A stretch of DNA of 64,000 nucleotides from contig WNKI01000002.1 in the NCBI GenBank assembly GCA_015350385.1, positions 3,112,457-3,176,456 on the forward strand. Direction: 5' to 3'. The notes below the pieces were generated by a model. That model searched no databases, was not told where the DNA came from, and saw only the letters and a list, made by a program, of their open reading frames with translations. Both the position numbers and the translations under genes were made by a program. The stretch comes from Aculops lycopersici (lineage: Eukaryota > Arthropoda > Arachnida > Trombidiformes > Eriophyidae). This document shows positions 51,966 to 63,717 of the stretch, piece by piece; the stretch's first letter is position 1, and every line of letters starts with the position of its first letter.

Positions 51966-54379
51966 TCGTGCAACTAAACGTAAAGTCAAGTTGACAGACT
52001 AAAGTAACTACATTTGTTCAGTGTCAAGCTAGTTGATACAGTGAAAGTCAAAACTGACTCCATATGCTCGTCGTTCAAGAGGCCAAGTGTTTCGGTGGTG
52101 CGATGAAGTGGAATACAATCTCTCTGGCTGCGATAACACAAGCCACACGAGTGGTTAGGGTTGAGTGTCGTCCGGTTGGCGCTAGAGTTTGCAACTGGTA
52201 ATTGGCTGCTGATAACTTGATGACTTTGTTGGTTCAGTTTAGTTTGTTATGATACTATTATTATTACTGCTATTAATATTGTGTTGTGTTGAGTTGGGCT
52301 CGCCTTTGTGCTTGACGAACGACGAGGTAAAATGGATGCATATTGCAGACGTCCACCTGAATCAAGTTACTGCTGGCTAATGACATCTTCAATGTTGATG
52401 AAATTGTTGTCGCGGGAGCGGAGAGTCCGATTATCGCAAGATAAACAAATTAGTATGATTATTATTATCACTTGAGAAATGAGAGAAAAATCAAGCAAAA
52501 CTGGATTAATTGTCAGCCGTCAAGTGAGTGTCAGTGGCAACCTGTTGTTGATCGATTGAAAGCAGTGCAGTTGCCTAACCCGACGAGAGAGGGAGTCCAA
52601 GTGGCAGCTTAGGTCGATTGTCATCACTCATAACATTAGCATTATTAGCAAAAGGCGCAAGTTCTTCACCAGTTTTACTTCACTCGTAAATGCCAAAATA
52701 TGTGTTGCCGAATCGGAACGAGATAGAGAGGAAGTGTGACATTACATTTGAGAGAGGGAGTGAGTCAGCGAGTTTATTAGCAAGCTAACTAGCTGGTCGC
52801 CTGTTCAGATAATGAAAGAGAGAGGGGGACAATCGATCTCTATGAGTTTTTGCACCGTAGTCAAGTATTTCGCGGTTACCGCTGAACACAAACACTGACT
52901 CTTGTAGTGATCTAGACAACAAAACCACTGACTCGGCCAATTGGAGGTCAACAGAAGGGAGTTTTGTTTGCGTTTGCTCGTCTCTTACTACTTACAAGTT
53001 TAGATAATGGTCTTGGTGGGAAAAAAGACTCATTTCATCTTTATTTCGGTAGGTCTTATGAGTGATTTGCTTGGTATTTGTTTTGAGGTTAATATTGTTG
53101 GCTTCGTTCTCTCTGATAACTATTGCCTTTTTAGCTGCCTAATTTTGCATTTAGTCTTGAAATTTTCGCATGAAAAACTCGACATTTCAACCCTCGCCGA
53201 CTCTTGGTTTCTATTGCCTTGAAATCCTCTAGTTTTTAACAAGCAAATTTTTCCGCTTCTCTCTTTCCCTCTCTCGGAATCGCCGAGCTTTTGTGTGGAG
53301 AATCCAATAACTGACGACGATTACGACGAAGAGGAGATAGGAGTCGCCGGCCAGGTAAGTGGATTGCGAGCGACGCTTCGAGTGAATAGCAACGAAGAGC
53401 AGAGGCGGCAACGACGACGTAAACAAAAACATTCCGAGGAATTGCAAGTGAGTTTTGAATTAGCTTTAGTGGGACAGCAATGAGGAACTTGGTCTGAGTT
53501 TGCATAGCAAATAGTTTTGTGTGTCCCATTTCTGCTCACTCGTTCTGCTACAAGCGCGTGAAATTTTACGACTCCCCGTCTCACAACGCAGAGAATCCCA
53601 TTGCGTCTCGAATTCCAATTTGCAAAGAGAGTCCCCCAGTCTGTAAGACTCTCACGCCTACAGCGCGATAGAGATACCAAAGCGATGGAGAGCTAGAGAG
53701 AGAGAGACTCGCAAACGCACACAAGGTGAGCTCGCACACACGTACTAGTTCGACGAGTCAACTGCCGCCCCCAGACCACTACAAGTCCCCATTGACTTTT
53801 CATAGACGCCCAACGGGGACTGCACACCTGGAACAACCGATCTAAAAGTCGGCATTGAGCTTGGATTAGCTCGAACTGAGCTTATCTCAAATTGGCGAGT
53901 AGATCACAACCACTTGCCACCAACGAGCACCACCACTCCAACAGGGTAAACTTGAACAAAGTTTATTTGGACAGGTGAGCCACTTACTTCACTAAACGAG
54001 TTTGTTGGTTTGTTTGTTTATTTATTTATATATCTCTCCATTCCATTGAGTTGAACTTGTAGAGTTGGCGAGAGAGTCGAAGTGTAGGATAAAAGAAAAA
54101 AAAATAATAATAATAATAAAGGATAAGACAACGAACCCATCAAAGCGGTCCTATCATTTACCCTCCAGTTTCTCAGCCACTTGAGAGACAACCGGGTTCA
54201 AGTTTCATGTCTAGCGAGTCTCGGTGCAACTGCAATAATCTAACCACTTGTCGTTTTTGTCGTTACGTTGGCCTACCCCAGAGTGAGAGTAAAGAATGAA
54301 TCCAGATAACTCCAACACAAGCACCTTGGGGGTATTTTATTAGCTAGTTGATTATAAGCGGCATAACTTGATGATGAAT

Positions 54380-55732
54380 CTATGCCTCGACAAAAGACAA
54401 TCCGTCGGTGCGCTCATGAGTACCCGGCGGGGATTCGTACCCGTCGTTTTGATTCATTGGCGGCTTATAGTCCTTAGATCTGATTGATGGCGCCAATCCT
54501 ATTTGTCCGGCTTCGTAATCGTAAACCACGTAGTGGCGCTCCAGTAGTGGCATTCCTATGATCCAAAAATCGACCGGGCCTGGCTCAAAGGCCGAGGAGC
54601 AGGTGCCCGGTCGGTGGCCGTAGGTCCAAACGTATTGCTGCGGTTTAATGCGAAACTCGCGTCCCTGGATCTTGAACACCAAATCAGGTTTTCCGGCTAG
54701 AGTGCAATCGGCAAACACAAAGTCTCTCTCTTTAGGCGAGAATACAGCGCCAATCAACCTGTTTAACTCACGCACTTCCTTTTCCGGTCCAGTCAAGATG
54801 GTTGTGCCGGTGTCAAGTAGAGCCTTACAGCTGGATCCGCTGCAAATTTGTGCAGCAGTTGATGGCTCCTCTTTAGAACCTCTAGCTAAACTAATTGAAT
54901 CAAGCTCAATTATCCATCTACTCTCATGAATCACCGGCGCCCACACCAACTCCCCTTCAAATTTAGTCTCGTCGATGGAGCCAAGCAAAAGCTCGCCTTG
55001 CGCTTCCTCTTGACTGTAGTCGTGGTCAAAGTAGAATGATAAAACGGGTCGATCCAATAGCTTCTCCTCCTTGAGTTTGCGCACTAAATCTCTTTCCAAA
55101 ACTCCACGACCCAAACCCAACACTCCGTCGGCTCCAAGTTTTTTAAACTGTGGACTCATATCAAGCACCTCGGTAAACTTGAAATCCTCAACTACCAAAT
55201 TTCCCACAGAGACCCGCTCCTTCTGCTGTAAGCCCAAAGTTTGACCTGAAAAGTAAGACATAAAGTTGATGTCTCCAATTCTTTGGAAGGTGGACGAGGT
55301 TTTAGAATTGTATCTGCGCTTTACAATGCAAGCTGGACTCTCGCACATTGCCGATGGAACCCAAAGTTGAAACGACCCTGTGTCAAAAACGACGGAAAAC
55401 TCTTGCATTGGATCACCGAGACCTATTTGGCCAACATACAAAGCGTTTGATTGAAAATCCAGAGGAACTAGGTGATGCGTTTCATTGTTGGTTTTTGGTT
55501 TCAAGCTTTCATTGTCATCGTGATCAGAGTTGATGTTGTTATTTTGGTTAGAGATTTCATTTGAATTGTTGTCAATACTCTGAAACGGATCCAAACTTCT
55601 CAAAGAGAACGACTTGCTTACGGGTCTTCTGTACAACTTAATCCGGTTCTTCTCAGGTAAAACCTTCGCATCAATTCCAAAGAAGAGGCTCAAGGTCACC
55701 AAAAAACTCACAAGTTCGAGGCGAAATTTCAT
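54380..55732 (-). CDS. Secreted pepsin-like aspartic protease 1
   Basis: A one-exon gene of 450 residues. A signal peptide (MKFRLELVSFLVTLSLFFGIDA) is followed by a basic, Asn-rich propeptide of about 90 residues. The mature A1-family domain has the first catalytic motif VVFDTGSFQLWVPS (about residue 116), a flap tyrosine in MSYFSG, and the second catalytic motif ALLDTGTTILTGP (about residue 304). Disulphide cysteine pairs typical of pepsins/cathepsin D are present (CESPAC). Both aspartates are kept, so it should be active, in a gut lumen or lysosome. A minus-strand poly(A) signal is at 54336-54341. It is a tandem paralogue of the gene at 56020. Confidence 0.93.
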   Translation of the reverse strand: MKFRLELVSFLVTLSLFFGIDAKVLPEKNRIKLYRRPVSKSFSLRSLDPFQSIDNNSNEISNQNNNINSDHDDNESLKPKTNNETHHLVPLDFQSNALYVGQIGLGDPMQEFSVVFDTGSFQLWVPSAMCESPACIVKRRYNSKTSSTFQRIGDINFMSYFSGQTLGLQQKERVSVGNLVVEDFKFTEVLDMSPQFKKLGADGVLGLGRGVLERDLVRKLKEEKLLDRPVLSFYFDHDYSQEEAQGELLLGSIDETKFEGELVWAPVIHESRWIIELDSISLARGSKEEPSTAAQICSGSSCKALLDTGTTILTGPEKEVRELNRLIGAVFSPKERDFVFADCTLAGKPDLVFKIQGREFRIKPQQYVWTYGHRPGTCSSAFEPGPVDFWIIGMPLLERHYVVYDYEAGQIGLAPSIRSKDYKPPMNQNDGYESPPGTHERTDGLSFVEA

Positions 55733-56019
55733 GTTTTGTTTGCTTACTCTCTATTATATTTAATCAATTAAGTGACCTATTTGTTTGAATATAATTAGTA
55801 AAAGAAGGTGAATGAAACAGTAGCTTAGGTTTCACGACAATTTTTCATTCGATGAACAATCGAATCAGCGGGAGTCTTCCCGTTGGGTTTCATCAGATTC
55901 ATGAATGGAACAATTACAATAACTATTTCAAAACTAAGTCTATCTCATAATCTAATCAAATGCAACCTGATCGCATCGTGTGCCTTGCATTTGATATTAG
56001 ATTTATCTCTAATCATGAA

Positions 56020-57246
56020 CTAAACTTCATTGCTCGCGCTTTTGGACACAGCAAATCCTATCTGTTTTGCGCCGAAATCGAAAACAGTATAGTGGAGCTC
56101 AAGGAATGGCAATCCAATGAGCCAATAGTTGCTGCCTAGTCTTTGTATTGCAGAGATACAGAAGTTTGCCCCATATACCCTCCACACGTACTTCTCAGGA
56201 GTCACTTTGAAGTCTTTACCTGCAATCTTGAATGTTACTTCCGGTTTGTTGCTTCGCGAACAATCGCGAAAGAGATAGCCGTTTTGCATATCCGACCACT
56301 CGGCGCCTAAAAGCTCGTTTATCTTATCCGCTTGCCTATTTGGTGCACCAATAATCGTAGTTCCTGTATCAATAATAGCCAAACAATAGTCCTGGCAAAC
56401 AACTGAGTCGAACTGCTCCTTTCCTTTGTTAACGAAAATTTTGTCCATCATTATACCCCACTCATGCTGATCCACTATTGGGGCAAAAACCAACTTGCCC
56501 CAAAATTGGGTGTCGTCGATGGAACCAAAAACTAACTCTCCACTTGGTGTGATTGCACTTCTTTGGTCCACTTCAAAGTAAAATGAAAACACCGGTAGAG
56601 ACAATGAGCTTTGTTTTGATAGTTGGTAAATAATATCTGTTGGTCTGAATCCTGTGCCAAGTCCCAAGACTCCATCGGTCTGCAATTGGACAAAGGAATC
56701 TGTTAGCTCAAACACTTCGGTGAACTTTAATTGTCTAATCTTTAATCCATTAATTTGAATCTGGTCGTTGCACAGGTAACCAAGAATTTCACCTGTCAGG
56801 TACTTGATCCCATGGATATTTCCATCCGCAACATGAGTGACTGATTCTCTTCCGTTATACAATCTTCTACCCACGCAATGGGGACTGTCGCAGTTTATTG
56901 ATGGTACCCATAGTCCATCCGATCCAGTATCGAAGATGACCTGAAACGTTTGTTCCGGTTCGCCGATACTTATCTCGCCTACATAAAGTAGATTAACAGG
57001 ACTTGCCAATTCCACTTTTGCCACTGCTTGATCAGTATTCTCATTCAATGAAATTAATTGGGTAAAATTATGATCCAAATTTCTCAAGGAAAACGGCCGA
57101 TCGATCCGTGATCTAGTTAGCTTTATCCTTTTTGAATTCTCTTGCAATAAACCGTGAGACTCTGTTAGAGAAATAAAAGCCAGCAGGCCACTTAGAGCAG
57201 CTAACGCTTTGATTAATTTAAAATACATCTTAGCCTCTAAGATCAT
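56020..57246 (-). CDS. Secreted pepsin-like aspartic protease 2
   Basis: A one-exon gene of 408 residues from the ATG at 57246, with another ATG at codon 7. The N-terminus is a signal peptide (YFKLIKALAALSGLLAFI), followed by a propeptide with KLTRSRIDRPFSLRNLD, similar to the first protease's KLYRRPVSKSFSLRSLD. Catalytic motifs are VIFDTGSDGLWVPS (about residue 103) and LAIIDTGTTIIGAP (about 292), with a flap tyrosine in IKYLTGE. It is diverged from its neighbour along the whole length, so the tandem duplication is not recent. The two genes are 287 bases apart on the same strand. Confidence 0.93.
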   Translation of the reverse strand: MILEAKMYFKLIKALAALSGLLAFISLTESHGLLQENSKRIKLTRSRIDRPFSLRNLDHNFTQLISLNENTDQAVAKVELASPVNLLYVGEISIGEPEQTFQVIFDTGSDGLWVPSINCDSPHCVGRRLYNGRESVTHVADGNIHGIKYLTGEILGYLCNDQIQINGLKIRQLKFTEVFELTDSFVQLQTDGVLGLGTGFRPTDIIYQLSKQSSLSLPVFSFYFEVDQRSAITPSGELVFGSIDDTQFWGKLVFAPIVDQHEWGIMMDKIFVNKGKEQFDSVVCQDYCLAIIDTGTTIIGAPNRQADKINELLGAEWSDMQNGYLFRDCSRSNKPEVTFKIAGKDFKVTPEKYVWRVYGANFCISAIQRLGSNYWLIGLPFLELHYTVFDFGAKQIGFAVSKSASNEV

Positions 57247-57764
57247 AGTTCAGTATCCGAATGCTGAAAACTTTTTTGGCCTTTGGCTCGTACATTTGAC
57301 TCATCTACAATTGGACTCGTTAGCATTCATATTGGTGGGGGATAGTCATGCCCACCAGCTGTCACTATGGGAGAAATATGACATACACTTTAGGCGACAG
57401 GTGGTCGGAAAACCAGAGATTGCAAATGATTGGTAGCAGAGAAAGAGGTGCACATTGGCATCGATACAAATTCGAGCATTAGACACTAGAGTTGGGCACG
57501 ACATCTAGATGGTAAATTTGTTTTCTAATTTAAACATTGACTACCAATAGCTTCGGTATTCGAAGAGACAGTCTGTGAAGAAAGGTAACATGAGCAAACA
57601 CAACTCTTGTGTCCTCCTCGTTCTAACGAAGCATTGATTGAACGATTGGTGGTACAACAGGTGGCGCGAGTAAATTCTAACTGTCAAATCCTTAGACATG
57701 TAGTGCGTCAAAAGTAATACTTTCTACCTTGATGAGTTACCAATGATTGTCTTCGCTGTAACCT
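57247..57764. other. Upstream region of protease 2
   Basis: About 520 bases without a supported gene; it probably contains the protease 2 promoter. Confidence 0.45.
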
Positions 57765-58060
57765 TGTCGGTCACTTCCGGTTTGTTGCTTCGCAAACACT
57801 CGCGAAAAACCCAACTAGAGTAAACCTGCGACCATTAGGCACCCAACATGTTGTTCAAATTATCCTCTTTTCTCTTCAGTCAGTCAATCAATGTAGTCTC
57901 GGTGTCCATTATAGCCTAAAAATTGCCCCCCCCCCAAATTGATTGACACCTATCGCTCATTGCCTGCGTTCAACGGAATCTCATTGATTGATATAATCCA
58001 TTCATATTGTGTCTCCATTGGGGCAAAACAAACTTTCCTTCACGGTGAGTCTTATTTGTG
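57765..58060 (-). pseudogene. Degraded third aspartic protease copy
   Basis: The plus-strand text is clearly related to protease 2 at about 56235-56530: CTTCCGGTTTGTTGCTTCGC, the CTCGCGAAA segment, the interval around the second catalytic motif (GTGTCCATTATAGCC against GTATCAATAATAGCC), and CATTGGGGCAAAAC. Indels, stops and a poly-C run break the frame and only this inner part is recognisable. Confidence 0.75.
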
Positions 58061-58555
58061 GAACAAGCTTAGCTGAGCACCTTTTCTTTTATCTCTTGCT
58101 CGACAATAGATGAGTTAATTGGCATTGATTGGATGCATCGAATCATTGTTAAGCTCTTGGTTGTATCTTAAAGAGATTCTATGAATAGCTTGCATCTCTA
58201 TGCGTCAATTAACATACTAACTGCGATATCATGTCTAAATATATCCTCCAGACAGATAGACAGTGAGTCAGTCGGGATCGAGGCTGTGAGGTGTGGTTTT
58301 GAGCTCGACCAAAAGCTGGTCGATCCACTATCACGCAGTTGGTGAGCCTTTGGAAGTGTAGCTTCTCCCAACTACGACAGCGATACAACTACCTCACATC
58401 TTCTGATATAAATACGAGGCAAACAATACCAACCCTCTAAACTCATAGGACTACTTTTAAATAGACATTCGTTGAGTACGAGCCAAAACTGATACAAGTA
58501 ACTAAATGTAGATTCTAATTGATAACAATTTTAGTATTACTATTAACCAATTAGC
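58061..58555. promoter_or_regulatory. Upstream region of the 58556 gene with a TATA box
   Basis: TATAAATA at 58407-58414 lies about 145 bases before the ATG at 58556 and would start transcription near 58440, giving a 5' UTR of about 115 bases. Confidence 0.45.
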
Positions 58556-59053
58556 ATGAATTCGACTAGCTATATCGCCATTTGTGTGGCCGCTTGTACC
58601 GCGGCGATGGCGGAAACGAATTATGATCTAGGTCAACAAGTTCATGGCCTAAAAAATAAGCTAAATCGTTTTGGCTCGACGGTAAAATCTATGTCGGCCA
58701 CTAATGATGATGGAAACAAGCAACGAGCGGAGCTTGAGTTGGAACTCGCAATCTCAAACGCAATTCTAAGTGCCCGCAACTTGGCTGGTGGAATCATTCT
58801 CGACGACGAAGTGCTTTCTCTGTATCCCAAACAGGTCAGAACCAGACTAGCTGCAATTGGATACCGCAATGCTCTCAAGGAGTTCAATCGGATTCGCAGT
58901 ACCTATGAATCTAGTGACAGTCAAAAAGATGAGTATTTTCTGAGGCAGGTTCTCGAAGCGGTTGGCAAGGAAGCCAAATATCTGGACGGAAAATACGATA
59001 ATGTAATTTATAAGATTGACCAGTATGCGAAACTCTCCGGACTCATCAACTAG
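58556..59053 (+). CDS. Small secreted helical protein, orphan
   Basis: A one-exon gene of 165 residues with a signal peptide (MNSTSYIAICVAACTAAMA, cleavage near Ala18-Glu19). The mature part is highly charged and helical (QRAELELELAISNAIL, then LRQVLEAVGKEAKYLDGKYD) and has no cysteine, so it is likely a helical bundle. I do not recognise the family. Mite helical allergens of groups 5/21 have a similar general nature, but I see no sequence match. An AATAAA at 59109-59114 lies about 55 bases after the stop and a TATA box lies upstream, so this is a convincing gene. Confidence 0.72.
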   Translation: MNSTSYIAICVAACTAAMAETNYDLGQQVHGLKNKLNRFGSTVKSMSATNDDGNKQRAELELELAISNAILSARNLAGGIILDDEVLSLYPKQVRTRLAAIGYRNALKEFNRIRSTYESSDSQKDEYFLRQVLEAVGKEAKYLDGKYDNVIYKIDQYAKLSGLIN

Positions 59054-59108
59054 ATAGATTAAAGTAGAGATGCATGCTATTGATAGAGGAGGAGAGCAAA
59101 TAATATGA

Positions 59109-59114
59109 AATAAA
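59109..59114 (+). terminator. Poly(A) signal of the secreted helical gene
   Basis: AATAAA about 55 bases downstream of the stop at 59053. Confidence 0.6.
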
Positions 59115-62100
59115 CTAAAGTATAGCTAGTGTGTCTTCGCTACAGGTTCGCGCAAACATCTATTTATTTGCAACCAAAAGTCGTGCATCAATGTTAGCAT
59201 CAAGTTTAGATTGAACTCCCGGAAGCGAAAGTTGGAAACCCTTTTCAATTAACAGGCGGCCAAAGAAACGCACAGTGGCGAGAAGCTCGTGTGCTCGTTG
59301 TTCTCTATTCAACGTGCGAGAGATTAATTGAAAGTCACACGAGCAAATTATTGAGTCGTGCATCGCGCATTACACCTCAAGAGTCAGTGGGATACAGAGA
59401 ATAAGAAAGTGGCCTAGTTATGTAAAAAATTCCAACTAACGCTCTGTGGTCTTGTAATGGGCGCCGCAGCTCACAATTCAGGTAGATACAATACTACTGA
59501 CATCAGCAGTATTGTTGTCTTAATAATGCTAGTTGTAGTAGTGGCAAGCGATCGAAGACTAACGTGCGGCAACACGCAGTGGCAATGACGACGACAACGA
59601 CAAGGACAGATGCAGCAGTAGCGGCATTACTGGCAGCATCTCGTAAGTGGCGCTGTCCACTTCCGGCACAAGGCCATTTGTTTCCTGTTTCCACTTAAGT
59701 TCACGTTTCCCTTTCCTTCGCCTCGCATCGTCTCTCCAGTTGGTTGGCTCTCACAAGTATGACCAAATGACTGTAACACTGACTCTCTCGTGGGTGACGA
59801 GAGTTTCAGTAGCCAGCTCTACGGATGGTCAGCAATGAGCTGGTTGAGCAGGCAGTTAGCTAGCTAGCCTAGCGACGCGACGCGCCTGTGAGGCGCCATG
59901 AGAGGAGCGAGCAGTTGAAGTGAAAGCGGTGACGTGGGTGCTCACTGGATATCTAGTGACACTGCAACAATAGTATCAGCGATGACGGCGACAACGACGA
60001 CGCTCGTACCGAAACAAATGAAAGAGGATGAGTCAGAATGTCGTCTACTAGTTGCCTCTACTAGTCGTCTCCGTTGAGCTTGGCGACTACTGGCTAGCCA
60101 TTAGGAAGGAACAGAGGAGTGGGGAAAATCATGACCAGCAGGTGGCTGCTGCTTCTATCGCTTATGTTGCCGCAGCCAAAGAGAAAGAAGTGGTTGAAAA
60201 TGGCTAGCTTCTGTTCACTATTTGCCTAGCCTATTCACTCCTGTGTTCCATGCCCCTAAGCACACCTGTATGTCCCATTCTCTTCCTCTCTCGCTTTCCC
60301 TTGTGTTTTCGCATTGGATAATCAACATTGCAAAACCGTAATGTTGCTCTGACATTGCGCCGCGAAAACTAACTGACTCGCTGCATAGCGTTGCAGCCTT
60401 GGCAAGCTAATTTTGCGTAGCTCGCCTCTCTCTTTCCCCCTGTGTATATCTGTGATGTCCCTGCCATCCGCTTGGTGAGTGTTGGATCGTCGCCTACTGC
60501 TTTGTAAAAACCGTGTTGCGTTGAGTTACTATCAAAATGAGTTCCCTTGTTTGCACCATTGTATGCGAGAGAGTGTGTTGTGCAAGTTTTGCCCCAGCAA
60601 AGTTATTGAGTTTTAGTGGGATACCAAAAGCGGTGAGACCCACGATGTTGGCAAATCGTACGATATGATGAGCGTAGAAGCTTGCGGGTTAACCATTAGG
60701 TAGCGCGCACATATAAAACAAATCGTACAACTTCGTGTACGCTCGCTCACCCGCTTGCTGCAACTTCGACTAGCTAGCTAGTGAGCTAGTGTCGCCTAGA
60801 CGGTAGAGCGACAACAGCGCACCAGTTCCATGCCATCGGTTGCATTTGTCGCTCTCTGTGTGCGAGCGAGTGAGCGATCAAATGAGCGATTTTCAATGCG
60901 ACTTCTTCTATGAGAGTTTGTGTGTGTTTCGCGTCACCAATAGCGTTGGTCTGTGTGGAAGTTGAATGGAAGTTGTTGTGTGAAGAAGCGGGGAGAAGTG
61001 GGCGCAGATCGCGCTCACGCAGAAGGAGCGCACAAGTGATAAGGCAGCAGCAATAGCAGAAATCCATTCAACACAAGAGCAAAGAGCAGAAGCGGCGACG
61101 GCGGTAGCAGCAGCAGCAGCAGCAGCGGCAGCCAACAACGAGAGAGAGAGCCAGAGAGACGAGGGGAGGCCTAGGAAAAAGCAGTCGAAGCCGAAGTCAG
61201 AGTTGGAGTTGGAATCAGATGCAAAGCCGGAGAAAATAGCAGTAGTGGTAGAAGCGGCAGCAGCAGCAGCAGCAGCGAGTTAGCGCACACACTCACACAC
61301 AAGAGATGGATTCATCATAGACATGGCAATGAACTATCTGTCTCTCATTTCTTCATCCAAATTTATCTCATCGCAACCATCGTCGCCGACCATCGACTTG
61401 CTTGCTTCAAGTATTAGAAGATAGGCAAGACCAAGTCTTCGGCGTACTTTGTTGGAACCAACTGAGACTAAAACTAAATCCCGACCTAAAGAGCGACACT
61501 TGCCTTGGCCTGTCGCCTCGAGGTTATTACTTGTTAATCATCATCACAATCAGCATCGTCAACTCAAGCTTAAACTTCATCGATTGAGTCAATATCATCA
61601 TAGTAGCGAAGGGAAGAGGTTGTCGCTGTTATTGTTGTTGTCTTTGTCTTTGTCGTCGACAACGCCGCGGCCGAAGTTGAGTCACAACCTCATCGTGTTT
61701 AGATTTAGTAGACCTCGATCAGTTTAAGAGTTGCCACCACAACTGCGACTGCAATCGACCGCTAGCAACAAACAAACAACAACAACAACAACCTAAGCGA
61801 TCCAACCAACATATTAGCAACAATAACGACGTCAATGAGGCTGAAGACGCAATCTACTCAATGAGCATCGTCATAGTCTTACAAGTTGTCGTTACAATAT
61901 AGCCACAACTAATATTTGTCGGTGGTCGCAGGAGAAAAACTAAAACTAAAATAATACTAATAATAATAATAACAACAACAACAAAACCACATACCACAAC
62001 ACAACACATCCCAGTCTAATGCAAGGGAAGCACGAAGACTCGACGACCAAGACAAAGTGGCAATTATATTCTTGATATTAGCACTCGATTATTATTACTA

Positions 62101-62642
62101 ATATTATATTCAAGAGTCGCACTTCTTTATTTTTGCTTGTGCCATTATTATCATTATTATAGAGGGATATTCGAGTTCCATCTCCGCTGCCGCCACTAGT
62201 TCGCTATCAGAAGGCGAAAATCAATCAAGAAAGCAAGGTTATATCTAGGGCAGGAGCCCTAAACCTAAGGCTCTACCTAATCATCCTACTCCTCGTCTCC
62301 CTCCTACCTACTCCTCATCCTTATCTTTAGATTCTTCGCTATTGTTATCATTATTATTATAATAACTATAATATAAAATTCTATTATCAATAGAGCCGAT
62401 CAATTATTATCACTACTACCGCAGCCACCGCAACCAATCGAGCCTCAGAGAAAAAGTAAATAAGGCGAAGCAAGAGCGATAAAAGTTTACTGTTGGCAAC
62501 CTAACTTTTATACGTACACTCACCACCATTGATACAACAGAGGGAAAGAGGTCAAGTAATTGAAAGTCAAAGTCAACTTAAGTGTTTAGTTTAGTTGGCC
62601 AAATTTCTATTGACTAACCTAAACAAAACAAAGTCAGTCGCA
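59115..62642. other. 3.5 kb non-coding region before the PRELI gene
   Basis: No gene is supported. It has GCA triplet repeats at about 61106-61131 and 61256-61278, and AAC and AAT triplet runs from 61740 to 62160. The pattern suits a promoter and long 5' leader of the PRELI gene, possibly with 5' UTR introns. Confidence 0.45.
61106..61131. repeat. (GCA)n triplet repeat
   Basis: About eight GCA units; a second run of about seven lies at 61256-61278. Confidence 0.85.
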
Positions 62643-63558
62643 ATGGTGCAAAAATATAAATCCCAAGTCTGGGTCTACAAGTACCCATTTGAATTGGTCA
62701 TGTCCGCCTACGAGAGGCGGTTTCCATCCTGTGAGCTATTGCCTGTTTTTGTTGGTAGCGATATCCTTAGGGAGGAAATAAGTCCAGATAAATCCATTCA
62801 TATTGTCGAGCGTAGGTGTAAAATTAATGTTGATGCTCCATTTATATTGAAAAAGTTAGCCGGCGTTGATTACGTTTATTTTATTCAAATCAACACACTC
62901 AATAGGCTGAAACGAACACTAACAATTGAGGCTACAAATGAGTCGTTTGCAAATAGAATAGTAATCAAAGAATATTGCACATATTATGTAAGTAGAAACC
63001 ATCGATACTTGAATCTTGATCCTCCTGTCGCCCATTGAGTTGCGCCTCACTCTAGGCGTTCAGTATTCAATTACACATCTAGACACAGGGACTGGCTTGT
63101 GGTGTCGATTTCACTCGCCCATTTAGAAATCATAAAAATCAATTGTCTAAACAGACTAACTAACCCCAACTAACTTCTCTTAATCAATCGTTCAAACAAT
63201 GAAATTTGAACAGGTACATCCCGAGAACCCAGAGTGGACTTGCTTCGAGCAATCCGCTTGCCTAGAAGTCAAATCTTTTTTCGGCTTCGAGAGTGCCGTC
63301 GAAAAGTTGGCCGCCAAGCAGTATGCTCAGAGTATTAGCAAAGGTAAAGAGATAATAGAGCATTACATTGAAATATTAAGGAAAGAAGGAACAACGCAAG
63401 TGGAAAGGTTCCAGCCCCAACAACAGCAAGAAACAAACCAACCACAACCACAACAGAATGAGCACCAAGATCACGAGCAGCAAGAACAACAACCTAATAC
63501 CAACAATAACAATAACCAATCAACAACCCAAATGGCCAATACAACAGATGTCTGTTGA
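62643..63558 (+). CDS. SEC14L1-type PRELI-domain protein
   Basis: Two phase-0 exons, 62643..62987 and 63214..63558 (donor TAT|GTAAGT, acceptor AACAG|GTA), give 229 residues. The joined text CTYYV-HPENPEW restores the conserved family sequence exactly. The domain starts MVQKYKSQVWVYKYPFELV, with YERRFPSCELLPVFVGSD, ERRCKINVDAPFILKKLAGV and FFGFESAVEKLAAKQY, as in SEC14-like 1/real-time proteins. Those proteins continue with CRAL-TRIO and GOLD domains; here the PRELI domain runs straight into a Gln/Asn-rich tail and a stop, and the next gene is on the opposite strand 160 bases away. PRELI domains generally handle phospholipids. The upstream in-frame TTG is not the start. Confidence 0.88.
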
Positions 63559-63717
63559 CGAACAAAATTTATTATTAATTTTATTATTATTATTATTATT
63601 AATATTATTGATTACTATTACATACATTTTATGAAGATCATTAAAAATAGTAAAAATATCATAACGTTTTCAAATGATCTTGAGCTTGGGTGAGCCGTGG
63701 TTGTGTCCTCGGCGCAC
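63559..63717. other. Convergent 3' spacer with ATT repeats
   Basis: AT-rich, mainly ATT triplets, between the PRELI stop and the glutaredoxin stop. Confidence 0.5.

Noticed and set aside
60786..61138. Alanine-rich minus-strand frames
   Set aside because: They arise from GCA triplet repeats; no family features and no start context.
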